A DNA stretch of 10,876 bases from Thermoflexales bacterium. Its GTDB lineage: Bacteria; Chloroflexota; Anaerolineae; B4-G1; SLSP01. The notes under the pieces were generated by a model. It did no database searches. It worked only from the letters and a program-made list of their open reading frames with translations, and was not told where the DNA came from. The number at the start of each line of letters is the position of its first letter. The stretch's first letter is position 1. The position numbers were made by a program, and so were the translations under genes. Below, piece by piece: positions 1 through 6,407 of this stretch. Location: the NCBI GenBank assembly GCA_007130345.1, contig SLSP01000337.1, positions 1 to 10,876 on the forward strand, written 5' to 3'.

Positions 1-98
1 CAAACTAAATGGAGTAAGTTTCGCCATTTTGAGACCCCGAACGCCCCTCTCGATTTACCGAATTTGTAAAGGAGTTTTTTGGCTCGAATGAACCATGC

Positions 99-211
99 CC
101 AAAAATCCGATTTTTCCACATGCGACCTACTACATCTATGAAATTCGCACGCGAAAAATCTACCTGTAGTATCAAGGTTCTAAAAAATCGGATTTTTTAG
201 GGTTCTTTCAG
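99..211 (+). repeat. MITE-like hairpin repeat element, left copy
   Basis: This 113-bp element recurs in inverted orientation at 3344-3455 with roughly 85-90% identity by eye and one 1-bp indel. Its ends are inverted repeats of each other: AAAAATCCGATTTTT at 101-115 matches the reverse complement of AAAAATCGGATTTTT at 183-197. Each end is also nearly palindromic by itself; at the right end two 10-bp arms (180-189 and 191-200) flank a single G. Inside are a second inverted pair, TACTACA and TGTAGTA, and a small central hairpin, TTCGCACGCGAA. The whole element could fold into one long hairpin. Such an arrangement is typical of non-autonomous mobile repeats or REP/BIME-like intergenic elements; it encodes no protein. 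Which family it belongs to is not known to me. Confidence 0.88.
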
Positions 212-227
212 GTGAGTCAAGGATACA

Positions 228-272
228 CCACAGATTGGTTTTATCCGTGAAATCTGTGTTTATCCGTGTCCC
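228..272. repeat. Short intergenic repeat with CACAGATT / TTATCCGTG units
   Basis: CACAGATT at 229-236 is matched by its reverse complement AATCTGTG at 251-258, and TTATCCGTG occurs twice (241-249 and 260-268), giving a 19-bp period. Wording of this kind (ATCCGTG with AATCTGTG) is familiar as a dispersed intergenic repeat in many bacterial genomes. It lies between the left hairpin element and the tnpB remnant. No coding role is visible in this stretch. The rest of 1-354 outside this repeat and the 99-211 element shows nothing I can name. Confidence 0.6.
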
Positions 273-354
273 AAACAGAGTGATTTTTGCGGTATTGCGA
301 ATTTCCATTTCGGCAATCGGACTTGGATTCGTGTGGTGCGTCCTTCCCCCTAGT

Positions 355-925
355 TTACCATCTCTCCCAGAGTTTGAACAGACACCGCGTTTGCCCAAAT
401 TCCACAAAGGCATTAAAATTGTGGTACACTGCTCACCCGTAGGCGAACTGCGCAGCGTGTCGGTCGTGCTGGATGTGGGGCTGACTACCTTCGCGGTATC
501 TGCGGTTAAAGCGTCTACAACGTCGCTTTGACACGTGCGAGCGGGTGCCTGGTGGCGTGAAAAAGCGCGCTGCCAGCGGGCCGACTTTCTGCACCAAGCC
601 TCGCGCCGGTTGGCTGGTGCTCACGCCCTGATTGAGGTGGAATCGCTTAACATCCAGGGGATGCAACAGCATCACGGGCGGGCACACGTTTAAGACGCAC
701 CTCAAATACAAAGCCGCGTGGCAAGGGGGACAAGTGATCGAAGTTGAGGCTTTTTATTCATTATCCAAAACGTGCTCCGCGCGCGGGTATGTTATCAGCC
801 AGTGGCCCTGCAACGTTCGCGAGTGGACGTGCCCCTGTTGCGGAGCTTCGCGCGCCCGCGACATCAATGCCTCCGCGAAGTTGCTGTATGCCGCGCTTAC
901 CGCGCAACCGCGCGCCCCGGTATGA
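355..925 (+). pseudogene. tnpB: Decayed tnpB (IS200/IS605-family TnpB) remnant
   Basis: Fragments of a TnpB RNA-guided nuclease run in order on the plus strand. Frame 1 gives LPKFHKGIKIVVH (from 391) and a RuvC-I-like LDVGLTTF, then a TGA stop at 529-531. The same frame resumes with REKARCQRADFLHQASRRL and VESLNIQGM (RuvC-II Glu region), then hits a TAA near 690. The C-terminal part continues in frame 2: LKYKAAWQGG, SKTCSARGYV, VREWTCPCCG and RARDINAS (RuvC-III Asp), ending in TGA at 923-925. Compared with intact TnpB (about 370-400 residues), the N-terminal half is missing and there are at least three internal deletions, one nonsense codon and one frameshift. One zinc-knuckle Cys is replaced by Arg (CSAC to CSAR). 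It cannot make a working protein. No tnpA is present. The left boundary is uncertain; homology is clear only from about 391. Confidence 0.92.
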
Positions 926-3309
926 CATTATCCCCCAAAGAAAAAACTAGGGCGGGGAGCGCCCAAAGTAAAGCTCAGAGAGTCCGAAAGGATGTTGATT
1001 TGAGAAGCGGCTCTGCGCGATCCTTCGCACGCCACGCGCTCTTTGTGATGCTCTGGGGCGGGGGCTATCTCCTGCTGCGCCGCGTGTTCGAGGGACTGGC
1101 CGGCTTGCTTACAGGGCAGCCTCACGAAGTCAGCGCGGTGTTTTTCGCGGCGGTCATCAGCGTCTCCGCCTTCTGGGCCTGCCATCAAATCCTGGCGCAG
1201 CGCGTTGACCGCTTACTGTTCCGCTCCAGAGTCTCGACCGCCACCCTATTGGAAGAAATGACGCAGAAGTTGACCAGTGCCATTCACCTGGAACAACTCG
1301 CCAAATTGTTGGCCGAGGATATTCCCGCGCTGCTGGGCGCATCGTGGGGCGGCTTGATGGTGCTGTGCGAAGCCGAAACGTGTCTGGAGATGCTCGGCGA
1401 GGAAGCCTTCGACATCCCGTTAGGCGAGGTTCTGGCCTATTGGCAAGAACACGGCAGCGAATCGATCCCGCGCTCCCTGTTGCAATCCTGGGTCACGCCG
1501 CAAACCCTCGCGATGATGGAGGCGCGCGATGTGGAATTCATCGTGCCCCTCCAGGTGGGCGATCAGATCGTGGGGCTGTGGGGATTGGGGCCGCGCGAAG
1601 GCCGCCGCTCATACACCTCGACAGACCTCCAACTGGTGCGCGCCCTGGCCCACCAGTCGGCGTTGGCGGTGCAGAATGCGCGCCTGGTGCGGAGTATGGA
1701 ATCGCATCAGGCGCAACTCGAAGAGGAAGTACAGCGGCACACTGAGGCTATGACCGCCGACCGCAATCGCCTGAATGCGATCTTGCAGAATATGGCGGAC
1801 GCCTTGCTGGTCACGGACGCCCACGGTCAGATTCGGCTGACCAACCCGGCCTTCGAGAACCTGGTGCGGCACGCCGCGCGCAACTTGCTCGGCCACAACG
1901 TCAGCGAAGTGCTCCCGCTCCCCGAGCTCGCGGAGGCCGTGCGTCTGGCGATCAAAGCGCCGGGCGTGCTCCACGCGACCACGATGACGATGCTCGATCC
2001 CGCGCTCAATGCGACCCGCGATGTGGTGCTTACCGAGCGCATCCTGCGAGCCTCCGTCACCGCGATTCATGACGGCAGCGCCGTCATCTGCGTGCTGCGC
2101 GATATCACCCACGAGGTGGAGGTGGATCGGATGAAGTCCGAGTTCATCTCCGCCGTCTCGCACGAACTGCGCACGCCTCTCACGTCGATTTTGGGCTTCG
2201 CCAAATTGACCCTGCGCACCTTCGAGCGCACCATCGCGCCTGTGCTGGCCGACGATATGCAGCGCGCGTCCCAGCGCGTCCGCCGCAACCTTGATATTAT
2301 GGTGATGGAGGGCGAGCGCCTCACCAATCTCATCAACGACGTACTCGACATCGCCGCGCTGGATGCCGGCACCCTGGAATGGAACGACCAATTGTGCGAG
2401 GTGCCGCACCTTGTCGAGCGCGTGGTGCAACAGTACCGAAACGCCGTCGCCGAGAAGGGCCTGACCCTGACGTTGGATATGGCACCCTCGCTACCCCTGT
2501 TGCGCGCTGATCCAGAACGCCTCCAACAAGTGCTCGGCAATCTCCTGTCCAACGCCATTAAATTCACAGAGCAAGGCGAAGTCACCGTGCGGAGTTGGTT
2601 TGTGCCAGCCGGTGACACGTTCCACGATTATGTCATCCTGGAAGGCGGCGCCATCGCCCTGGCCGTGATAGACACTGGCCCGGGCATCGCCGCCAGCGAA
2701 ATCCCGCTGCTCTTCCAGCGGTTCAGCCAGGGCGGCGATACGCTACTCGATAAACCGCGCGGTACCGGCCTGGGATTGGCAATCTGTCACGAGATCATTC
2801 TGCACTATGGCGGCGATATCTGGGTCACGTCTGAGGAGGGGCACGGCGCGACCTTCGAGTTCGTGCTGCCCGTTGCCAGCATGGGATCGGCGGCTCCTGT
2901 GATCATACAGGTGTCCCCAGATGAACCGGCACAGTCCGACTTGGAAACTCTGCCGTTCGTGCTGATGACCTATAATGATCCCACCGTACAGGATTTACTC
3001 AATCGAGAATTGGCCCAACGCCAGACCTATCGCTTGATCGTGTCGGCCTTCGGTGCCGACGTGGTGGAACAAGCGCGGCTTCAGTCGCCGGCCGTCATCC
3101 TGTTGGACACGGCGATGACACAGCCGCCGGGCCTCGAGGTATTGCGCGCCCTGCAAGCAGACCCGCAGACCGCGTCCATTCCGGTCATCACCCTATCTCA
3201 AAGCGAGGAACGCGCGCAGTGCCGGGCTGCCGGCGCGGGCGTGTGTCTGCTCAAGCCGGTAGACTGTACGACCTTGCATCACGCTATTGTGAGGTTGCTG
3301 ACATCTTGA
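922..3309 (+). CDS. Hybrid sensor histidine kinase (2 TM - GAF - PAS - HisKA - HATPase - degenerate REC)
   Basis: A 795-residue membrane-anchored sensor kinase, counted from the ATG at 922. In order: a basic N-terminus, two membrane segments (about 39-63 and 69-92), a GAF-like domain (about 105-255), a coiled linker (255-285), a PAS domain (about 284-395), HisKA with H-box SHELRTPL (phospho-His 414), and HATPase with N-box LLSNAIKF (Asn 544), G1 DTGPGI (584-589), F-box FQRFSQ and G2 GTGLGLAI (614-621). A C-terminal receiver-like domain (about 678-795) keeps Asp 729, Thr 757 and Lys 778, but the usual acidic pair is Tyr-Asn (TYNDP, 683-687), so its phosphorylation is doubtful. The ATG overlaps the TGA of the tnpB remnant (ATGA) and has no Shine-Dalgarno. 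A TTG at 1000, in frame and preceded by AAAGGA (987-992), would give 769 residues and may be the real start. Related kinases carry more membrane helices before this point, so the 5' end was probably lost. No cognate regulator gene is adjacent. Confidence 0.9.
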   Translation: MTLSPKEKTRAGSAQSKAQRVRKDVDLRSGSARSFARHALFVMLWGGGYLLLRRVFEGLAGLLTGQPHEVSAVFFAAVISVSAFWACHQILAQRVDRLLFRSRVSTATLLEEMTQKLTSAIHLEQLAKLLAEDIPALLGASWGGLMVLCEAETCLEMLGEEAFDIPLGEVLAYWQEHGSESIPRSLLQSWVTPQTLAMMEARDVEFIVPLQVGDQIVGLWGLGPREGRRSYTSTDLQLVRALAHQSALAVQNARLVRSMESHQAQLEEEVQRHTEAMTADRNRLNAILQNMADALLVTDAHGQIRLTNPAFENLVRHAARNLLGHNVSEVLPLPELAEAVRLAIKAPGVLHATTMTMLDPALNATRDVVLTERILRASVTAIHDGSAVICVLRDITHEVEVDRMKSEFISAVSHELRTPLTSILGFAKLTLRTFERTIAPVLADDMQRASQRVRRNLDIMVMEGERLTNLINDVLDIAALDAGTLEWNDQLCEVPHLVERVVQQYRNAVAEKGLTLTLDMAPSLPLLRADPERLQQVLGNLLSNAIKFTEQGEVTVRSWFVPAGDTFHDYVILEGGAIALAVIDTGPGIAASEIPLLFQRFSQGGDTLLDKPRGTGLGLAICHEIILHYGGDIWVTSEEGHGATFEFVLPVASMGSAAPVIIQVSPDEPAQSDLETLPFVLMTYNDPTVQDLLNRELAQRQTYRLIVSAFGADVVEQARLQSPAVILLDTAMTQPPGLEVLRALQADPQTASIPVITLSQSEERAQCRAAGAGVCLLKPVDCTTLHHAIVRLLTS

Positions 3310-3343
3310 AAACAGCTTTGTTTTTAACGCAAAGACGACTTTA

Positions 3344-3455
3344 CTGAAGGAACCCTAAAAATCCGATTTTTTAGAAATTTGATACTACAGGTAGATTTTT
3401 CGCGTGCGAAGTTTATATAGGTAGTAGGTCGCGTGTGTAAAAATTGGATTTTTGG
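3344..3455 (-). repeat. MITE-like hairpin repeat element, right (inverted) copy
   Basis: This is the reverse-complement copy of the element at 99-211. Starting from the kinase side it reads CTGAAGGAACCCTAAAAATC, followed by the near-palindromic end, GATACTACAGGTAGATTTTT, CGCGTGCGAA, GTAGTAGGTCGCGTG, and the other AT-rich end with a variant core (AAAAATTGGATTTTT). It starts 34 bp after the kinase stop codon, so it could also act as a transcript end or mRNA-stabilising hairpin, although its AT-rich stems are not a classic intrinsic terminator. Differences from the left copy cluster in the spacer between TACTAC and TTCGCACGCGAA, while the hairpin parts are better kept. Confidence 0.88.
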
Positions 3456-3462
3456 ACTTTAT

Positions 3463-3475
3463 CCCCGTCTCGGGG
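3463..3475. other. Small GC hairpin in the cyclase leader
   Basis: CCCCG (3463-3467), loop TCT and CGGGG (3471-3475) form a short stable hairpin just after the right hairpin repeat and about 100 bp before the cyclase start. No run of T follows, so it is not a standard terminator, and I recognise no riboswitch consensus around it. The cyclase promoter should lie somewhere in 3456-3560, but I see no convincing -35/-10 pair. Confidence 0.35.
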
Positions 3476-3563
3476 ACGTTCCAGCATCTTTTGCGCCGCT
3501 CAGATGCCTTCCTGACGGGGGCCTGAGCCTAGTTCTGTAGGCGCGCAATCTGAAGCAGTATTT

Positions 3564-3571
3564 GGGGGAGG
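3564..3571 (+). promoter_or_regulatory. Shine-Dalgarno deciding the cyclase start
   Basis: GGGGGAGG lies 5 nt before ATG 3577. An in-frame TTG at 3562 would begin within or before this site and has no ribosome binding site of its own, so the ATG at 3577 is preferred. Confidence 0.75.
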
Positions 3572-3576
3572 TAGAA

Positions 3577-5445
3577 ATGAAGCAACTGTCAGTGCGTCGT
3601 TTAATCAACCGCCGGGTGGCACAGGCATACTTAGAACAATTTGCTGTGCTTCTGCCCGATATAATCGTGGCCCTGGTCGATCATACCGGACGGATCGCCA
3701 TCCAGTTGGAGCGCGAGTTGGCCGCAGACATCCCGCCGGAACCCTCCGCGTGGGCCTATCAGCGTCCTCTGGAGAAAGGCGATCAGATGATGGGCACGTT
3801 GATCGCGCACGGGCCGGGCCTGGCGGCCCCCCAGGTTGAGGAGACGCTGGCGCTTCTACACACGAGCTTGCTGCTGATTTTAGAGCGCGCCCTGGAAAGC
3901 CGCTCGCTGGCGGCTGAGACCCTGGAGCGCTACCGCGAGATCAACCTGCTCTACAACATCGGGGAGACCATCAGCGCCTCGCTGGACGCCGGCGAGATTC
4001 CCGACCTGGTGATGGCGCAGGCCACGCGCATCATCTGGGCCGAGGGGGGCGTGGTGCTGCTGCTAGATGACGCGAACCACCTCACCGTGCAGTCGGGCTT
4101 TGGCCCGGACCCGCTGAAGGAGACCCTCCACACCGCCCCGGCGTCGCTGTTGCGCGAGGCGCTGACCTCCGGCGAACCGCACATCTGGACAGCCGACCAG
4201 CTCGACTATCCTACCACCGTTGTCGATTCGGTGCTTGAGGCTCCACTTAAAGCCCGCGAGCGCGTCCTGGGTTTTGTGTTGCTAGGCCGCGAGGCGGGGC
4301 AGCCGGTCTTCACCGCTGATGATGAGAAGCTGCTGGTCGCCCTGGCCGCGCAGGCCGCCATCGCTGTGGAGAACGCGCGCCTCTTTGCCGATGTCAAGGC
4401 GCAGCGCGACGCCATCGCGGAGATGAAGAACTATATGGACAACATCTTCGCCAGTATTGCCAGCGGCGTCATCACCACCAATACGCGGGATATGATCACC
4501 CTGATGAACCGGGCCGCCGAGCGCATCCTGGGCGTACCCGCCGGTAACATGTTGGGCAAGCACTATGCCGAGGCGATGCCGGAGATGGGTGCCCGGATCG
4601 CCAAGCTGGTCGATGTGATTAAGTACGAAGACCGCTCCATCGTGGGGTATGAAATGGAGCCGACCATCCCGGTGCGCGGCCCGGTGGTGCTGCGCCTCAA
4701 CCTCAGCCCGCTCAAGGACAACCGCGAGGAGACCAACGGTATCGCTATCGTGGTGGATGACCTGACCGAGCGGCGGCAGTTGGAAGCTCAAGCCCGGCGC
4801 ATTCGGCAGACCTTTGAGCAGTACGTGGTGCCGCGCGTGGTAGAACAACTGCTTTCTGACCCCAAGAGCGTCCGGCTCGGCGGAACGCGCCGCGAGTTGA
4901 CCACGCTCTTCGCGGACATTCGCGGTTTTACGACCTTCATCGAGAAGATGGAACCGGAGGCGTCGGTGGAAGTGCTTAACCGGTATCTCACCCTGGCCTC
5001 GGAGGCCATCCTCTCAGAAGAAGGGACACTGGACAAGTTCTTCGGCGATGGCGTGATGGCGCTGTTCAACGCGCCGCTACTGCAACCTGATCACACCTTG
5101 CGCGCGGTGCGTTCGGCGCTGGTGATCCGCGAATCGCTGATACAACTGCACCACGAGTTAGCCCCCGCCAACCGGCTGGCCTTCGGTATCGGCATCACCA
5201 CCGGCACCGCCGTGATCGGCAGCATCGGCTCCACCGAAATCCGCAACTACACGGCCATCGGCGACTGCGTGAACCTGGCGGCGCGGCTTCAGGGCCACGC
5301 CGGCCCCGGCCAAATCCTCCTGAGCGCGGAGGCTTACGAGCGCATCCAGGAGCACGTGGTGGGACGTGAATTGGGGTATATCCAGGTCAAGGGGCACAGT
5401 ACGCCAGACCTGGTGTATGAGGTATTGGGGCTTCAAGACACGTAA
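3577..5445 (+). CDS. GAF-PAS class III adenylate cyclase
   Basis: A 622-residue soluble nucleotide cyclase predicted to convert ATP to cAMP. The first 100 residues form an alpha/beta sensory-like region without membrane segments, recalling N-terminal ligand domains of CdaR/PucR type (weak resemblance). Then come a GAF domain (about 125-270), a PAS domain (about 285-400), a connecting helix containing RRIRQTFEQYVVPRVVEQLL, and the class III catalytic domain (about 437-620). Catalytic residues are complete: metal-binding Asp 447 in FADIRGFT and Asp 491 in DKFFGDGV, adenine-selecting Lys 487 and Asp 563 (YTAIGD), and transition-state Asn 566 and Arg 570 (NLAARL). This pattern indicates ATP rather than GTP. 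The start at 3577 has a strong GGGGGAGG. The gene stands alone between the right hairpin repeat and a terminator. No CRP-type cAMP receptor is in the window, so its output is unknown. Confidence 0.95.
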   Translation: MKQLSVRRLINRRVAQAYLEQFAVLLPDIIVALVDHTGRIAIQLERELAADIPPEPSAWAYQRPLEKGDQMMGTLIAHGPGLAAPQVEETLALLHTSLLLILERALESRSLAAETLERYREINLLYNIGETISASLDAGEIPDLVMAQATRIIWAEGGVVLLLDDANHLTVQSGFGPDPLKETLHTAPASLLREALTSGEPHIWTADQLDYPTTVVDSVLEAPLKARERVLGFVLLGREAGQPVFTADDEKLLVALAAQAAIAVENARLFADVKAQRDAIAEMKNYMDNIFASIASGVITTNTRDMITLMNRAAERILGVPAGNMLGKHYAEAMPEMGARIAKLVDVIKYEDRSIVGYEMEPTIPVRGPVVLRLNLSPLKDNREETNGIAIVVDDLTERRQLEAQARRIRQTFEQYVVPRVVEQLLSDPKSVRLGGTRRELTTLFADIRGFTTFIEKMEPEASVEVLNRYLTLASEAILSEEGTLDKFFGDGVMALFNAPLLQPDHTLRAVRSALVIRESLIQLHHELAPANRLAFGIGITTGTAVIGSIGSTEIRNYTAIGDCVNLAARLQGHAGPGQILLSAEAYERIQEHVVGRELGYIQVKGHSTPDLVYEVLGLQDT

Positions 5446-5473
5446 GCACGGGGCTGTTTGCGCGTGGGTGATA

Positions 5474-5501
5474 AAAACCGGGGCCATCAGGCCCCGGTTT
5501 T
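5474..5501. terminator. Bidirectional Rho-independent terminator
   Basis: A perfect 12-bp stem, AAAACCGGGGCC (5474-5485) with GGCCCCGGTTTT (5490-5501), closes on the 4-nt loop ATCA. It has T residues after the stem on the plus strand and, because of the A-run on the left, also on the minus strand. It sits 28 bp after the cyclase stop and 62 bp beyond the xth stop, so it can end both convergent transcripts. Confidence 0.88.
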
Positions 5502-5563
5502 GTTGTTGGGTAACGTTTCAGCGAGTATGGCGCGCGCTCGTGATGTTATGTCGCGCCATCCCC

Positions 5564-6355
5564 TCATGCTGACCCGGCCAGATCGAATTCCGCTACCATA
5601 AAGGTGTGATCCGAGGGACGCTCGGACTGGCGGGCCTCCACGTCAATCCAGGCGGTGGTGGAGCGCTCTGCCAGCGGCGCCGTCGCCCAGATGTGATCCA
5701 CGCGCCAGCCGATACCGCGCTCGATGGGATTGCGGGCGCGGTAGTCCCAATAACTGTACTGCCCCGGTTCATCGGGATGGTGGCGGCGGAAAACGTCCAC
5801 AAAGCCCCATTGTCGCACCGCGTCCAGGGCGGCTTGCGCCTCCGGGTGGAAATCGACATGACCGCGCAGCCGATCCGGATCATGCACGTCGATGTCCTCG
5901 GTGGCAACGTTGAAGTCGCCCACCCAGACCAGCCATTGCTCCGGGGCGTACTCCTGCTCGAAGAGCGCGCGCATCCGCCCGAACCAGCCCAGCTTGTACG
6001 CGAAGTGCTCCGATTCGGCATCGCGGCCCTGGGGGACATAGGTGTTGACTATGGCGATTGGCCCATACGTCCCACGCAGCAGCCGGGGCGCGTCATGGGG
6101 TTCTTCCGCGAAGCCGCCCACCACGTCGGTCAGCGGTTCCCGGCTGAGGATGGCGACACCGGCGTGGGATTTCTGCCCGCGATAGGCGACGTGATAGCCG
6201 GCCTCGCGGAGGGGCGCTTCGGGAAAGTCCTTGTCCTGCACTTTGGTCTCCTGGACGCAGAGCACGTCCGGCGACTCGCGCGTCAGCCAGTCCAGCAGGA
6301 ACGGCATCCGCGCGCGGATGGAATTGGCGTTGTACGTGGCAATTTTGAAAGACAT
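5564..6355 (-). CDS. xth: Exodeoxyribonuclease III (AP endonuclease, ExoIII family)
   Basis: A 263-residue member of the endonuclease/exonuclease/phosphatase superfamily, close to the usual ExoIII length. It would cut DNA at abasic sites and remove nucleotides 3' to 5' in base excision repair. All hallmark motifs are present: YNANSIRAR (Asn 9, Asn 11), VQETKVQD (metal-binding Glu 36), NTYVPQG (Tyr 106), GDFNVA (Asp 147, Asn 149), WRVDHIW (Asp 220) and the C-terminal catalytic SDH (Asp 249, His 250). The start at 6355 is chosen because AGGAGG (6360-6365) precedes it by 4 nt and MSFKIATYN matches the family N-terminus; an upstream in-frame ATG would only add 14 unrelated residues. It follows the transporter gene by 51 bp and could be the last gene of that operon or have its own promoter. 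Confidence 0.95.
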   Translation of the reverse strand: MSFKIATYNANSIRARMPFLLDWLTRESPDVLCVQETKVQDKDFPEAPLREAGYHVAYRGQKSHAGVAILSREPLTDVVGGFAEEPHDAPRLLRGTYGPIAIVNTYVPQGRDAESEHFAYKLGWFGRMRALFEQEYAPEQWLVWVGDFNVATEDIDVHDPDRLRGHVDFHPEAQAALDAVRQWGFVDVFRRHHPDEPGQYSYWDYRARNPIERGIGWRVDHIWATAPLAERSTTAWIDVEARQSERPSDHTFMVAEFDLAGSA

Positions 6356-6373
6356 TGGGCCTCCTGTGCGAAA

Positions 6374-6407
6374 CAAATGGCAAATTGCGATTAGCAAATG
6401 GCGAATT
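6374..6407. repeat. Tandem 13-bp direct repeat upstream of xth
   Basis: CAAATGGCAAATT (6374-6386) and CAAATGGCGAATT (6395-6407) differ at one base and are spaced by 21 bp, separated by GCGATTAG. The second unit runs onto the first stop-codon base of the transporter gene. AT-rich iterated text of this kind is common as small intergenic repeats; two direct sites 21 bp apart would also suit a regulator binding on one face of DNA upstream of xth. Neither role is proved. Confidence 0.55.

Noticed and set aside
88..141. A 17-codon reading frame from ATG 88 with an AAAGGAG upstream
   Set aside because: It runs through the hairpin repeat, the spacing from the Shine-Dalgarno-like text is too long (about 13 nt), and the peptide has no recognisable features.
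772..921. Extending the kinase start upstream to a GTG at 772
   Set aside because: The extra 50 residues would be encoded by the tnpB C-terminal region in a different frame and have no kinase-like features.
1609..2430. Long minus-strand open frame inside the kinase gene
   Set aside because: It is rich in His, Arg and Gly with no domain pattern, and lies opposite the PAS and HisKA coding region.
3305..3335. AAAACA...TGTTTTT after the kinase stop as an intrinsic terminator
   Set aside because: The stem is only about 6 bp and made almost wholly of A-T pairs, too weak to call.
3456..3560. A cyclic-dinucleotide or other riboswitch in the cyclase leader
   Set aside because: Only one small GC hairpin is visible and no known riboswitch core sequence could be matched.
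5606..6394. Long plus-strand open frame opposite xth
   Set aside because: It is the antisense shadow of a fully motif-supported ExoIII gene; the high G+C keeps the frame open by chance.
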